In this document: piece by piece, positions 19,770 through 27,631 of the stretch
How positions within the stretch are numbered: the stretch's first letter is position 1
Layout: each line of letters begins with the position of its first letter
Source of the DNA: Sphingomonas kaistensis
Lineage (GTDB): Bacteria; Pseudomonadota; Alphaproteobacteria; Sphingomonadales; Sphingomonadaceae
NCBI RefSeq assembly: GCF_011927725.1
Contig: NZ_JAATJC010000001.1
Location: 2,425,001 to 2,489,000 of the forward strand
Direction: 5' to 3'
Length of the DNA stretch: 64,000 bases
Made by a program: the position numbers and the translations under genes
The notes under the pieces: model-generated
What the model was told of the DNA's origin: nothing
Database searches by the model: none
Seen by the model: only the letters and a program-made list of their open reading frames with translations

Positions 19770-22084
19770 GGCTGGTGCTCGAGCAAGGGTTCGGCGGAGG
19801 CCCTGCAGGGCACGGTGATGGTCAGGATGGCGCCCCCGTCCGGTCCGTTGGCAAGATCCAGTCGCCCGCCAGCCTCGATCATGATCTGCCGGCAGATGTA
19901 CAGGCCGAGGCCGGTGCCGCGGTGCGGTCCCTTGGTCGTGAAGAAAGCCTCAAAGGCCTTGCTGCTGGCATCGCCGGAAAGGCCGGTACCGTTGTCGGCG
20001 ATGGTGATCTCCACCAGATCGTCGACCGCGCGAAGTCCGATGGTGATCCGTCCCGGGGTGCGATCGCCTCCCTGTCGCCGGGTCAGGATCGAATCATGCG
20101 CGTTCTGCAGCGCGTTGACGACGATCTGCTCGAGCCCGACCCGCGCCATCGAAACCTGCAGCGACCGATCCTGATCGCAGGCGATGGAGAGCGTCATCTC
20201 GTCGGCGACCAGGATCGGACGGACGAAGCTTGCCGAGGCGGTCACCGCCTCCATCGGATCGAACAGCTCCCCTTCGGGCGTTTCGAGCCTGGCATAATGG
20301 CCGACCTGGTCGATGATCGAGCGGGCGCGATCGACCTGCTCGCCAATCCGTCCCAGCTTTTTGACGATGGGCTGGAGGCTTTCGTCACCACTCGCCTCGA
20401 CGTGAAACAACGCGTTTTCCGCGGCGAGCGCGATCGTGAAGAGAGGCTGCTTGATCTCGTGACTGAGCGCCGAGGCCATGCCGCCGAGGTCCATCAGGCG
20501 TCCCTGGTGCAACATTCGGTCCTGCTGGATCTTGGACTGGCGCAGCCGCAGCATGCAGCCGGCTTTCCAGCGCGCGTGGCGGTCGGGATTGCGTGCGATC
20601 AGCATATGCCATTCGGTCGCCGACCCGCCGGCCGGCCTGAATTCCACCACCGCCTCGGACCTGCCGGCCGCGGTGACGAGCTCCTGCCGATCACCTTCGT
20701 GGATGAGGATGCGGTGGCGTTCCCGGCGCGTGCTGTCGAGAACATCGAAGACCAATTCTCCCCTCGCCTGATCGAAGTAGATGTCCGCGACGAGCGTGAG
20801 GTCGATGGCGCTCTTCAGTTCGCCGACGGCAAGGGCGAGCTGCTCGCGCTCACGGGCCAGTGCGACATAGGCGTTGTTCTCGTGGACGAAGGCATCGATC
20901 GCGGGCTGGAAATCCTTGAGCGGCACGGGCGGCGGAGCGATCAGTCCGGGGGTGCCGAAGTCGCGGACCACTTCGAACCAGCTGATCATCGTCTTGTGGG
21001 TCAGGCGCCGAAGCCACTGGCAACTGAGGATGCCGAGTGCCGCCAATGCAATCACCGCGAGCAGCTGGGTGAGCAGGGTCTGGTAGGCCTTCAGGACCAG
21101 GGGGCGGATCGACGCCGCATACGCGAGGCGGTGGTCGTCCCCGCCAAGCTCCCCGATCCGGCAGGCATTGACCCAATAGGCAAAGGTGCCACGGTCGTTG
21201 GGCCCCGTGACCTGCCGCCCATCGTCGAACGTTGTGCAACCCAGTTCACGGCCAATTGCCGCAGTGTCGCCAAGCATTGACCGGTTGGGCGCCAGGATGA
21301 CTCGCACCGGTCCCATGAAGGTCTGGACCAGATGTTCGCCGCGGACGCGATGCACGGCGGCGTGATCTTCGTCCGTGATTTTCAGCACCTGCAGGTCGAC
21401 GTCCCGGATCGCGGCGTCGAACCGCACGCTGAAGTTGCCGACTTCGACCACGAACAGGGCCATGCAACCCACGACCGCGAAGAACATGGTAGAGGTGGTG
21501 ACCGCCGCCGGCAGCCAGACGCAGCGACGGCGGACCAGTGCAATCCGCCGCTTGTCGACCTGCAGCAGGAGCCTGAAGCAATCGATCATTGCGGCGAACA
21601 GGACGTCGTTGAGGATCTTCCGAAGGACCAGCAATGTCGCGAGCGCCGGCGGGACCTCGTAATTCCAGATGATCAGCGCGTAGCCGGCGACGGCCGCGAC
21701 GGTCGTCCCGTAGATCAGCGAGCCGATGCTGTAGGAAGCCTGTCGCTTACCGATCCAGTGAAGGAACAGCACGTGCCCGACCCCGAGCAGGACGGAGATT
21801 GGGTGACCCCACCAGAAATAGGTCGGAGCCATGGTCACGATCGCCATCGCGACCCCGGCCCGCACCCCGAACAGCCAGTAAGCGAACAGGTAGAACAATG
21901 GACCGAGGTAGAGTTCCAGGCCGGGGGCCATCACCACCCGCTGGCTGGAGACGGCAAGCCCGACGACCCCGAGCAGGACGAGAAGGAGCTTCGCGAACAG
22001 GCGGCGCCGCTTGCGCAGTCGCCGGCGCTCGCGGAAGTGCGATACGGGCTCGAGAAATCTGTCGTGCGGAATGGCGGCGGTCAT
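19766..22084 (-). CDS. Membrane-bound sensor histidine kinase
   Basis: Predicted sensor of 772 residues. A basic N-terminus is followed by a multi-helix membrane module (about residues 31-230, MASE-like in appearance), then two helices flanking an extracytoplasmic region (about 250-400). The cytoplasmic part has the H-box SALSHEIKQPLF (His near residue 540) and an HATPase domain with N-box VVNALQNAHDS, IADNGTGLS and TKGPHRGTGLGLYICRQI. The ATG at 22084 overlaps the stop of the upstream receiver gene (ATGA); the open frame continues upstream but that part is antisense shadow. The signal is unknown. Confidence 0.9.
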   Translation of the reverse strand: MTAAIPHDRFLEPVSHFRERRRLRKRRRLFAKLLLVLLGVVGLAVSSQRVVMAPGLELYLGPLFYLFAYWLFGVRAGVAMAIVTMAPTYFWWGHPISVLLGVGHVLFLHWIGKRQASYSIGSLIYGTTVAAVAGYALIIWNYEVPPALATLLVLRKILNDVLFAAMIDCFRLLLQVDKRRIALVRRRCVWLPAAVTTSTMFFAVVGCMALFVVEVGNFSVRFDAAIRDVDLQVLKITDEDHAAVHRVRGEHLVQTFMGPVRVILAPNRSMLGDTAAIGRELGCTTFDDGRQVTGPNDRGTFAYWVNACRIGELGGDDHRLAYAASIRPLVLKAYQTLLTQLLAVIALAALGILSCQWLRRLTHKTMISWFEVVRDFGTPGLIAPPPVPLKDFQPAIDAFVHENNAYVALAREREQLALAVGELKSAIDLTLVADIYFDQARGELVFDVLDSTRRERHRILIHEGDRQELVTAAGRSEAVVEFRPAGGSATEWHMLIARNPDRHARWKAGCMLRLRQSKIQQDRMLHQGRLMDLGGMASALSHEIKQPLFTIALAAENALFHVEASGDESLQPIVKKLGRIGEQVDRARSIIDQVGHYARLETPEGELFDPMEAVTASASFVRPILVADEMTLSIACDQDRSLQVSMARVGLEQIVVNALQNAHDSILTRRQGGDRTPGRITIGLRAVDDLVEITIADNGTGLSGDASSKAFEAFFTTKGPHRGTGLGLYICRQIMIEAGGRLDLANGPDGGAILTITVPCRASAEPLLEHQP

Positions 22085-22464
22085 TCGCCCGGATCTCCGG
22101 CGACCAGGCTCAGCAGCGTCTTCGGACCGACCGGTTTGCCGATCACGCAGGCGCCGCCCTGCGCAAGCTCCTGCAACGCAGCGTCGGTGAGGTCGGTCTG
22201 CCCCGTCATCAGGTAGAAGCGACAGGTCCGGTGGGAGTCGAATTCGCTGGCGCGGCAACTCCTCAACAGGTCGAGCCCACTTGGCCCAGGCATTCTGAAA
22301 TCGCTGATGATGGTCGCAACGAACGTGCCCCGGCCGAGAAATTCCAGCGCCTGGGGCACACAATGCGCTCCGTGCGCGCGATGGCCGAACGCGGTCAGAA
22401 GCTCGCAAAGCTCCTCGACGATCTCGATCTCGTCATCGACGACGAGCACACTTCCTCCTGCCAT
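22081..22464 (-). CDS. Single-domain response regulator
   Basis: Stand-alone receiver domain of 127 residues: VLVVDDEIEIVEEL (acidic pocket), IISDFRMPGPSGLDLL (phosphoacceptor Asp), the switch Thr in FYLMTGQTD, and Lys in CVIGKPVGP. There is no output domain, so it may act as a phosphate shuttle or sink for the downstream kinase and receiver-EAL protein. The ATG at 22464 (MAGGSVLVVDDE) is preferred for its GGGAAG ribosome site and family-typical N-terminus; a GTG at 22497 would add 11 residues. Confidence 0.88.
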   Translation of the reverse strand: MAGGSVLVVDDEIEIVEELCELLTAFGHRAHGAHCVPQALEFLGRGTFVATIISDFRMPGPSGLDLLRSCRASEFDSHRTCRFYLMTGQTDLTDAALQELAQGGACVIGKPVGPKTLLSLVAGDPGE

Positions 22465-22653
22465 GCGCTTCCCGTTCCTGTCGGACGGCGGCCGCACCGC
22501 TACCCCTCTTATTTGTAGAGGATTGCCGGGCGCTTCGGTCTTTTCCGCACCAAGCGCGCACGGATTGGGACGCTGCGACGGTGCCGCGTTGCCCGGGTCC
22601 TTTCCCTAGCGAGACAATGACGCGGACAGGGTCACGCCAAAGGCAATATCACT

Positions 22654-23223
22654 TCAGGCGAACTGGTCCCGCCGCTCGACGATGGCGAAGCGGGTGACGT
22701 TTTCGGCCTCGCCTTGCAGGTCGCGCGAAAGCAGTTGCAGTCCATGCAGGACAGCCGCCGCCTCGGACGCGATGGCGGCATGGGTCGGGTCGTTCGAAGC
22801 CGCCACCTGTCGCGCCGCTTCGGACGTGCTCGTGGTCGGCGCCACCGTCCAGTTGCGTTCGCCGAGATAGGCTTCGCATTGCACCAGCGCAGCCGGGTGG
22901 CTCGAAACCCGGCGGACCGCGTCGACGGTCGATCCGCTGCATCCAAGAAGGTGCAGGCGCACGCCCAGAACTTCCTCCCCGACCACGCGCAATTCGGGAT
23001 GGGCGAGCAACTGCCGCACGGTTGCGATGGGCCCGACCCTGCTGTTCGACACGGGAAGCAACGCAAGGTCGGCGGATCCCTGGCACACGGCGCGCGCAAC
23101 CGAGGCGAAATCGCGGAGCGGCATCAGCTGGTGGGCCGGGACGAAGCGGCGGCAGGCTTCTTCCGAGAAACTGCCATGGCCGCCAAGATAAGCGACGATG
23201 CGGGCGGAAGCGGCGGCGGTCAC
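22654..23223 (-). CDS. Prephenate dehydratase, catalytic domain only
   Basis: Converts prephenate to phenylpyruvate, the precursor of phenylalanine. The 189-residue product aligns by eye with the PDT domain of PheA: AYLGGHGSFSEEA, ADLALLPVSNSRVGPI, VSSHPAALVQCEAYL, AAIASEAAAVLHGLQLL and the catalytic NVTRFAIVE. It ends soon after TRF, so the C-terminal ACT domain with its ESRP motif is absent and feedback inhibition by phenylalanine is not expected. The GTG start overlaps the stop of the DAHP synthase fusion gene (GTGA). The usual SNS-type Ser/Asn residues look substituted (VSNSRVG), so activity should be tested. Confidence 0.8.
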   Translation of the reverse strand: MTAAASARIVAYLGGHGSFSEEACRRFVPAHQLMPLRDFASVARAVCQGSADLALLPVSNSRVGPIATVRQLLAHPELRVVGEEVLGVRLHLLGCSGSTVDAVRRVSSHPAALVQCEAYLGERNWTVAPTTSTSEAARQVAASNDPTHAAIASEAAAVLHGLQLLSRDLQGEAENVTRFAIVERRDQFA

Positions 23224-24941
23224 GGGCGGCACTCCACGGCGGCTGCGTAGGCGGCGACCACCCGCAGTGCCTGTTCGGCATTCAGGCGCGGATCGCACAG
23301 GCTTTCGAAGGGCCGATCGGCGGTCGCCTCGTCTAGCCGTTCGACGCATTCGAGCACCGGCTGCGGCGTGACCTCGAGGTGAAGGCCTCCCGCAACGACA
23401 CCGCTGCGATGCGCGATGCGGACGAATGCCTCGGTCTCTGCAATGATCTCGGGCACGAGGCGAAGCTTGGTGCCGTTTGCCGAACGGTTGTTGCCATGCA
23501 TCGGATCGCACACCCACAGCACCGGGCGACCACTGGCCCTGACCGCCGCCATCAGCGACGGAAGGCGTTGCTCCACCTGTCCGGCGCCAAGGCGCGACAC
23601 CAGGGTGATGCGACCGGGCGTCGCGTCCGGATCGAGGCGATCGAGCAGCGCGGTGAGTTGCTCCGCTTCGAGCGTCGGACCGCACTTGATCCCGATCGGG
23701 TTGGCGATACCCCGCAGATATTCGACATGCGCGCCCGCCACGTCGCGGGTCCGCTCGCCCAGCCACAGGCTGTGCGCGCTCGTGGCCCAGCTCCGTCCCT
23801 TCGACGTGCGCGTCAGAGCCGCCTCGTAGTCGAGGAGCAGGGCCTCGTGGCTGGTGTGGATCGACCGGCCGGCCAGCCAGCCCCGCACCCGCTCGCTTTG
23901 ATCGCGGGCGGTGAGCAGGCGGGACGGGTCGGGCGTGCGGCCATGCGGACAGGCGCTGCGGGAATTGACCGCATCGCCGCGGTAGGCGGGCATGCGCGCC
24001 GTCCCCTCGCCTTCCGCCGCCTGCGAGCGGGGCTTGGCATATTGGCCGCCCAGCCTGCCGATCCGGATGGCAGGAAGCCCCAGCCTCTCTTCCAGGTCCG
24101 CGCCCAGCCGATCGACCAGCGCGACCATGGCGTGAACATCTTGCGCCGCCGCATCCATCCGCTCGGCGCAATCGCCGGCCTGGAGCACCACCGCACGGCC
24201 CCCCTGCGCATCGGCGACGAGCGCCTGCAGCCCGGCAACCTCTTCCAGCGGGACGATGCCGCTACTGTCCGCGAGATGCTGCACCGCTTCGCGCGCCAGT
24301 CGCGGTTCCGGATAGGCCGGAAGCTGCTGATGCACCTTGCCCTGCCAGCTGCCCGGGCTCCAACCATCTCGCGCATGGTCGTCGCTGCCGAGCCGACCAA
24401 GTTCGAGCGCCCAGGGATGCTCGACACATCCGGTCGCATGCTGGGCGATCAGCTCCAGTCCCTGTCGGAGCCCGTCGCTCGCTTGGTCGGCTGCGACCAG
24501 GAGCACCGCTTCGCCGCGCTCCGCCGCCTCGAGCGCCTTTCCCTGGTCGTCGAGCCATTCCACCGGGACGCCCGAGTAGCGCGCCGAGGCGAGGGAAAGC
24601 AGCGCGGCGCGCGCCGTCGCAGGACCTGACACGAGCACGCGATAGGCCCGCTGGTGGTGCGCGCTCAGCGACAGGATCGAGCGCCAGATGTGTGCCACAT
24701 CGGCTTCCGGAACGTGGATCGCACGTGCGGACAGTCGTTCGAGGATGGCGGCCTCGCGCGCTGGGCGCACCGCCAGCACCTGCTCGGCGTCGCGGTGCTT
24801 GGCCCAGGCGACCTTCTTCACCACCGCATAGCGCTGTTCGAGCAGGTCGAGGATCTGGTCGTCGATCCAGTCGATATCCTTCCGCAGCACGTCGAGGACG
24901 GGCGGAATGGGACTGATGATATTCTGTGATTTGGGATTCAT
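23220..24941 (-). CDS. Chorismate mutase - class II DAHP synthase fusion
   Basis: Combines the first step of the shikimate pathway with the branch to prephenate. Residues about 12-90 are an AroQ-type chorismate mutase (LRKDIDWIDDQILDLLEQRY, VAWAKH, RPAREAAILERL). Residues about 92-190 are an unassigned linker. From about 192 a class II DAHP synthase follows: WSPGSWQGK, LQAGDCAER, RIGRLGGQYAKPRS, RGWLAGRSIHTSHEALLLDYE, IKCGPT, WVCDPMHGNN and GGLHLEVTPQ. The synthase part (about 380 residues) is shorter than plant-type enzymes. The next gene supplies prephenate dehydratase. Preceded by a hairpin that can hide the ribosome site. Confidence 0.85.
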   Translation of the reverse strand: MNPKSQNIISPIPPVLDVLRKDIDWIDDQILDLLEQRYAVVKKVAWAKHRDAEQVLAVRPAREAAILERLSARAIHVPEADVAHIWRSILSLSAHHQRAYRVLVSGPATARAALLSLASARYSGVPVEWLDDQGKALEAAERGEAVLLVAADQASDGLRQGLELIAQHATGCVEHPWALELGRLGSDDHARDGWSPGSWQGKVHQQLPAYPEPRLAREAVQHLADSSGIVPLEEVAGLQALVADAQGGRAVVLQAGDCAERMDAAAQDVHAMVALVDRLGADLEERLGLPAIRIGRLGGQYAKPRSQAAEGEGTARMPAYRGDAVNSRSACPHGRTPDPSRLLTARDQSERVRGWLAGRSIHTSHEALLLDYEAALTRTSKGRSWATSAHSLWLGERTRDVAGAHVEYLRGIANPIGIKCGPTLEAEQLTALLDRLDPDATPGRITLVSRLGAGQVEQRLPSLMAAVRASGRPVLWVCDPMHGNNRSANGTKLRLVPEIIAETEAFVRIAHRSGVVAGGLHLEVTPQPVLECVERLDEATADRPFESLCDPRLNAEQALRVVAAYAAAVECRP

Positions 24942-24944
24942 TGT

Positions 24945-24980
24945 CTTGCCTCGCCGCGCTTGTTCCGCGGGGGAGGCAAG
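24945..24980 (-). promoter_or_regulatory. Hairpin sequestering the ribosome site of the CM-DAHPS gene
   Basis: Inverted repeat with an 8-bp outer stem (CTTGCCTC against GAGGCAAG), a small bulge and a 5-bp CCGCG inner stem around a 7-8-nt loop. It ends 3 nt before the ATG at 24941, and the only Shine-Dalgarno-like GAGG lies in the arm next to the start codon. There is no T-tract, so control of translation is more likely than termination. Confidence 0.55.
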
Positions 24981-24988
24981 CGCTCAGA

Positions 24989-25066
24989 TCAGGTGTTGAA
25001 CAGCATCTCCGGCACCCCGCAGGAATGCCGGCCTGTAAAGTTCACCATGACCCGGTATCGAAGCAT
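24989..25066 (-). CDS. Possible 25-residue leader ORF before CM-DAHPS
   Basis: A short open frame starts MLRYRVMVNF and stops 8 nt before the hairpin described above. A ribosome stopping or stalling at its end could influence that hairpin. It contains two Phe and one Tyr but no cluster of aromatic codons, and its ribosome site is poor (AGGGA about 18 nt upstream), so this is only a candidate leader peptide. Confidence 0.25.
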   Translation of the reverse strand: MLRYRVMVNFTGRHSCGVPEMLFNT

Positions 25067-25230
25067 GTTGCTCGTGTTAGTCCCTTGGCAGCTCCGAAAT
25101 GTCTGCCGTTTTCGTAAGCTGCCTTGTTTCCGGAACGAGCGCAAGGGGACAAATTCACGCTCGCGGTTCGCCTCGCCTCACGCTTCCGAGGAGGTCGGAC
25201 GGCCTCGAACGCACCCGTTGCGGACGCGAT

Positions 25231-25244
25231 GACGGGATCCCGTC
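25231..25244. promoter_or_regulatory. GGGATCCC palindrome, met / DAHPS divergent region
   Basis: Perfect 14-bp palindrome GACGGGATCCCGTC between the divergent CM-DAHPS and metX units, 50 bp before the SAM riboswitch and directly before a TTGACT hexamer (25245-25250). One of five exact copies of the GGGATCCC core in the control regions of this cluster. Function inferred. Confidence 0.5.
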
Positions 25245-25280
25245 TTGACTCGGCGGCGGTCGCTGGGCGATGAGCGCCTT

Positions 25281-25398
25281 TCCATCGAGACCGGCTGAGG
25301 GACAGGCCCGAAGAAGCCGGGGCAACCGGAGGCGGACATCACGTCCGGCTCAACGGTGCCAAGTCCTGCGGGGGCCTTCGGGCTTACCGGCAGATGGT
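25281..25398 (+). ncRNA. SAM-I (S-box) riboswitch aptamer
   Basis: S-adenosylmethionine-sensing leader of metX-metB. The conserved S-box pieces appear in order: P1 CCATC (25282-25286) pairs with GATGG (25393-25397); GAGA; GAGGGACAGGCCC (kink-turn region); GAAGAAGCCGGGGCAACC; a P3 arm; GGTGCCAAGTCCTGC; and a P4 hairpin closed by CTGC/GCAG (25365-25394). Sequence and order match the S-box consensus rather than the smaller SAM-II aptamer that is usual in alphaproteobacteria. Confidence 0.88.
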
Positions 25399-25434
25399 CC
25401 GGATCGCTCCGATGCGCGGAGCTTTCAGCCCATT

Positions 25435-25474
25435 GGCCGCCGTTCGGACCCTCGTGGACGAGGGAGAAACGGCC
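25435..25474 (+). promoter_or_regulatory. Expression platform of the SAM riboswitch
   Basis: GGCCG (25435-25439) pairs with CGGCC (25470-25474), enclosing CCCTCG-TGGA-CGAGGG (25449-25464). The ribosome site AGGGAG of metX lies in this structure, 10 nt before the GTG. There is no run of T residues, so control of translation initiation rather than termination is inferred. A second small hairpin (GCTCCG/CGGAGC, 25406-25422) lies between aptamer and platform. Confidence 0.55.
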
Positions 25475-25476
25475 AC

Positions 25477-26451
25477 GTGAGCGCAGCAAGTCTGAGAATC
25501 ATCCGCGAGGAGCCGCAAGGCTTCGGCGACTGTCGGATCATCTTGCCTTTCGTCCATGGCCCACCGGCGCCGGTCGCGGTCCGCTTCGAGCTTGCCGGCG
25601 ACGAGCAGGCCCCGTTGCTGATCCTCGCCGGAGGCATTTCGGCCGACGCCCACGTGATCGCCAGCGACACCCTTCCCCACCCCGGCTGGTGGGAAGCCCA
25701 GGCCGGTCCCCTCGGTCGCTTCCGCCGGCTGGCGATCGACTGGGTCGGGGCAGACGGTTCGCTCGACCGCCCGATCCACCCCGCCGACCAGGCCCGCGCC
25801 CTCCTGTTGATGATGGATAACCTTGGCCTCGACCGGGCCGCCGCCTTCATCGGGGCGAGCTATGGCGCGATGGTCGGCATGCACTTGGCGGCGCTGGCGC
25901 CCGAGCGCTGCGGCGCGCTGCTCGCGATCAGTGCCGCGCACCGGTCGCATCCGTTCGTTTCCGCCCAGCGCGCCTTGCAGCGGCAGGCGGTGGAGCTTGG
26001 CGAGCGGCTGGGCGACCCGCGTGCCGGCGTGGCGCTGGCCCGCAAGATCGCGATGACCGCCTATCGAACCCCTGTGGAATTCGCCGACCGGTTCGACGAA
26101 CCCCGCCTGAGCGGCGAGCGCGTGACCTGCGGCGCCGAGCCCTATCTCGATGCGCAGGGCACGCGCCATTCGGGCCGGGTCAGCGCCGCTGCCTATCGGC
26201 GGCTATCGGAATCGATCGATCTCCACGCCATCGAGCCCGAGCGGATCACCGTCCCTGCGCTGTTCGCCGCCGCGCTTGACGACTGCCTGATCCCTCATGC
26301 CGACATCGCCGAACTCGCCGAACGGGCGCCGCGCGGTCGCTTCGCGGCCCTGCCGACCCGCTTCGGCCACGACAGTTTCCTCAAGGAGCAGGCGCTGATC
26401 GCCGCGCTCCTGTCCGATTTCCTCACGACCCTGGAGCACCGCCATGACTGA
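25477..26451 (+). CDS. metX: Homoserine O-acyltransferase MetX-like (alpha/beta hydrolase)
   Basis: Activates homoserine by O-acylation in methionine synthesis. The 324-residue protein has the MetX elements LLILAGGISADAHV, nucleophile Ser in IGASYGAMVGM, Asp in AALDDCLIP and His in FGHDSFLKE. The partner gene encodes a MetB-type enzyme, which suggests O-succinylhomoserine as the product, but succinyl versus acetyl specificity cannot be read from sequence. The GTG at 25477 follows AGGGAG and is the first codon after the riboswitch platform; the frame is open further upstream through the aptamer but that is not coding. Overlaps metB by 8 nt. Confidence 0.87.
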   Translation: MSAASLRIIREEPQGFGDCRIILPFVHGPPAPVAVRFELAGDEQAPLLILAGGISADAHVIASDTLPHPGWWEAQAGPLGRFRRLAIDWVGADGSLDRPIHPADQARALLLMMDNLGLDRAAAFIGASYGAMVGMHLAALAPERCGALLAISAAHRSHPFVSAQRALQRQAVELGERLGDPRAGVALARKIAMTAYRTPVEFADRFDEPRLSGERVTCGAEPYLDAQGTRHSGRVSAAAYRRLSESIDLHAIEPERITVPALFAAALDDCLIPHADIAELAERAPRGRFAALPTRFGHDSFLKEQALIAALLSDFLTTLEHRHD

Positions 26452-27631
26452 CCGCCACTTCGCGACCACGGCGGTGCGCGCCGGGATCGACTGCGACACC
26501 GCTTTCGGTGCGGTCGCCCCGCCGATCGTGCTGTCGTCTAACTTCACCTTTGCCGGCTTCAACGACAAGCGCGCCTACGACTACAGCCGAAGCGGCAATC
26601 CTACCCGCGATCAGTTGGCCGAGGCATTGGCCGAGCTGGAAGGCGGGCACGGCGCGGTGGTCACCGCCAGCGGCCTGGCGGCGGAGACACTGGTGCTCCA
26701 CGCGGTGCTGAAGCCGGGCGACCGCCTGCTGGTCCCGCACGATTGCTATGGCGGAAGCTGGCGGCTGTTCGACGCGCTGTCGCGGCGCGGCCATTTCGAG
26801 CTTTCCACCGTCGATTTCACCGATGCGGCGGCGCTCGCAGCGGCACTGGCGCAGAAGCCGGCGCTGGTGTGGATCGAAACGCCGTCCAATCCCCTGCTGC
26901 GGATCACCGATCTCCAGGCGACGATCGCCGCCGCGCACCGGGTCGGGGCGCTGACCGTGGTCGACAACACTTTCCTGTCGCCCGCCCTGCAGCGGCCGAT
27001 CGGCTTCGGGGCCGACATCGTGCTTCATTCGACCACCAAATATATCAACGGGCACAGCGACGTGGTCGGCGGCGCGGTGGTGGCGAAGGACGCGGACGTG
27101 CATGGGCATCTGGCCTGGTGGGCCAATGCGCTGGGCCTGACCGGCGCGCCGTTCGACAGCTTCCTGACCCTGCGCGGCCTGAGGACGCTTCCGGCGCGAA
27201 TCCGCGTCCATCAGGAAAATGCTGAGCGAGTGGTCGAATTGCTGGAGGGGCACCCCGCGGTCGCGGCGGTGCATTATCCCGGGCGTGCCTCCCATCCCGG
27301 CCATGCCAACGCCGCCCGCCAGCAGGCCGGCTTCGGTGGGATGATCTCGTTCGAGCTTGCCGGCGGAGAGGAAGCGGTGCGAGCCCTGATCGACGGCCTG
27401 CAATTCTTCAGCCTCGCCGAATCGCTCGGCGGGGTGGAAAGCCTGATCGCGCATCCGGCAACCATGACCCATGCGGCGATGAGCGCCGAGGCGCGGCAGC
27501 GAGCGGGCATCGGCGCCGGGCTGCTGCGGCTGTCGGTCGGGATCGAGGAAGCGGCCGACCTCCTGGCCGACCTGTCGGACGGGCTGGAGCGAGCGGCGGC
27601 GGTGCGGCCGTCCCGCCTACGCTGCGCCTGA
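26444..27631 (+). CDS. metB: Cystathionine gamma-synthase MetB
   Basis: PLP enzyme that joins O-acylhomoserine and cysteine to cystathionine. The 395-residue product is close to enterobacterial MetB over its whole length: AVRAGIDCDTAFGAVAPPI, DYSRSGNPTRD, PHDCYGGSWRLFD, ETPSNPLLRITD, DNTFLSPALQ, the PLP lysine in HSTTKYINGHSDVVGG, and SLAESLGGVESLIAHPATMTHA. It is more like MetB than MetZ. Translationally coupled to metX. Its 3' end overlaps the convergent gntR gene by 15 nt. Confidence 0.9.
   Translation: MTDRHFATTAVRAGIDCDTAFGAVAPPIVLSSNFTFAGFNDKRAYDYSRSGNPTRDQLAEALAELEGGHGAVVTASGLAAETLVLHAVLKPGDRLLVPHDCYGGSWRLFDALSRRGHFELSTVDFTDAAALAAALAQKPALVWIETPSNPLLRITDLQATIAAAHRVGALTVVDNTFLSPALQRPIGFGADIVLHSTTKYINGHSDVVGGAVVAKDADVHGHLAWWANALGLTGAPFDSFLTLRGLRTLPARIRVHQENAERVVELLEGHPAVAAVHYPGRASHPGHANAARQQAGFGGMISFELAGGEEAVRALIDGLQFFSLAESLGGVESLIAHPATMTHAAMSAEARQRAGIGAGLLRLSVGIEEAADLLADLSDGLERAAAVRPSRLRCA

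Noticed and set aside
24945..24980. Hairpin before the CM-DAHPS gene as a transcription terminator
   Set aside because: Strong stem but no T run in either direction, and it directly abuts the start codon; masking of the ribosome site is the better reading.
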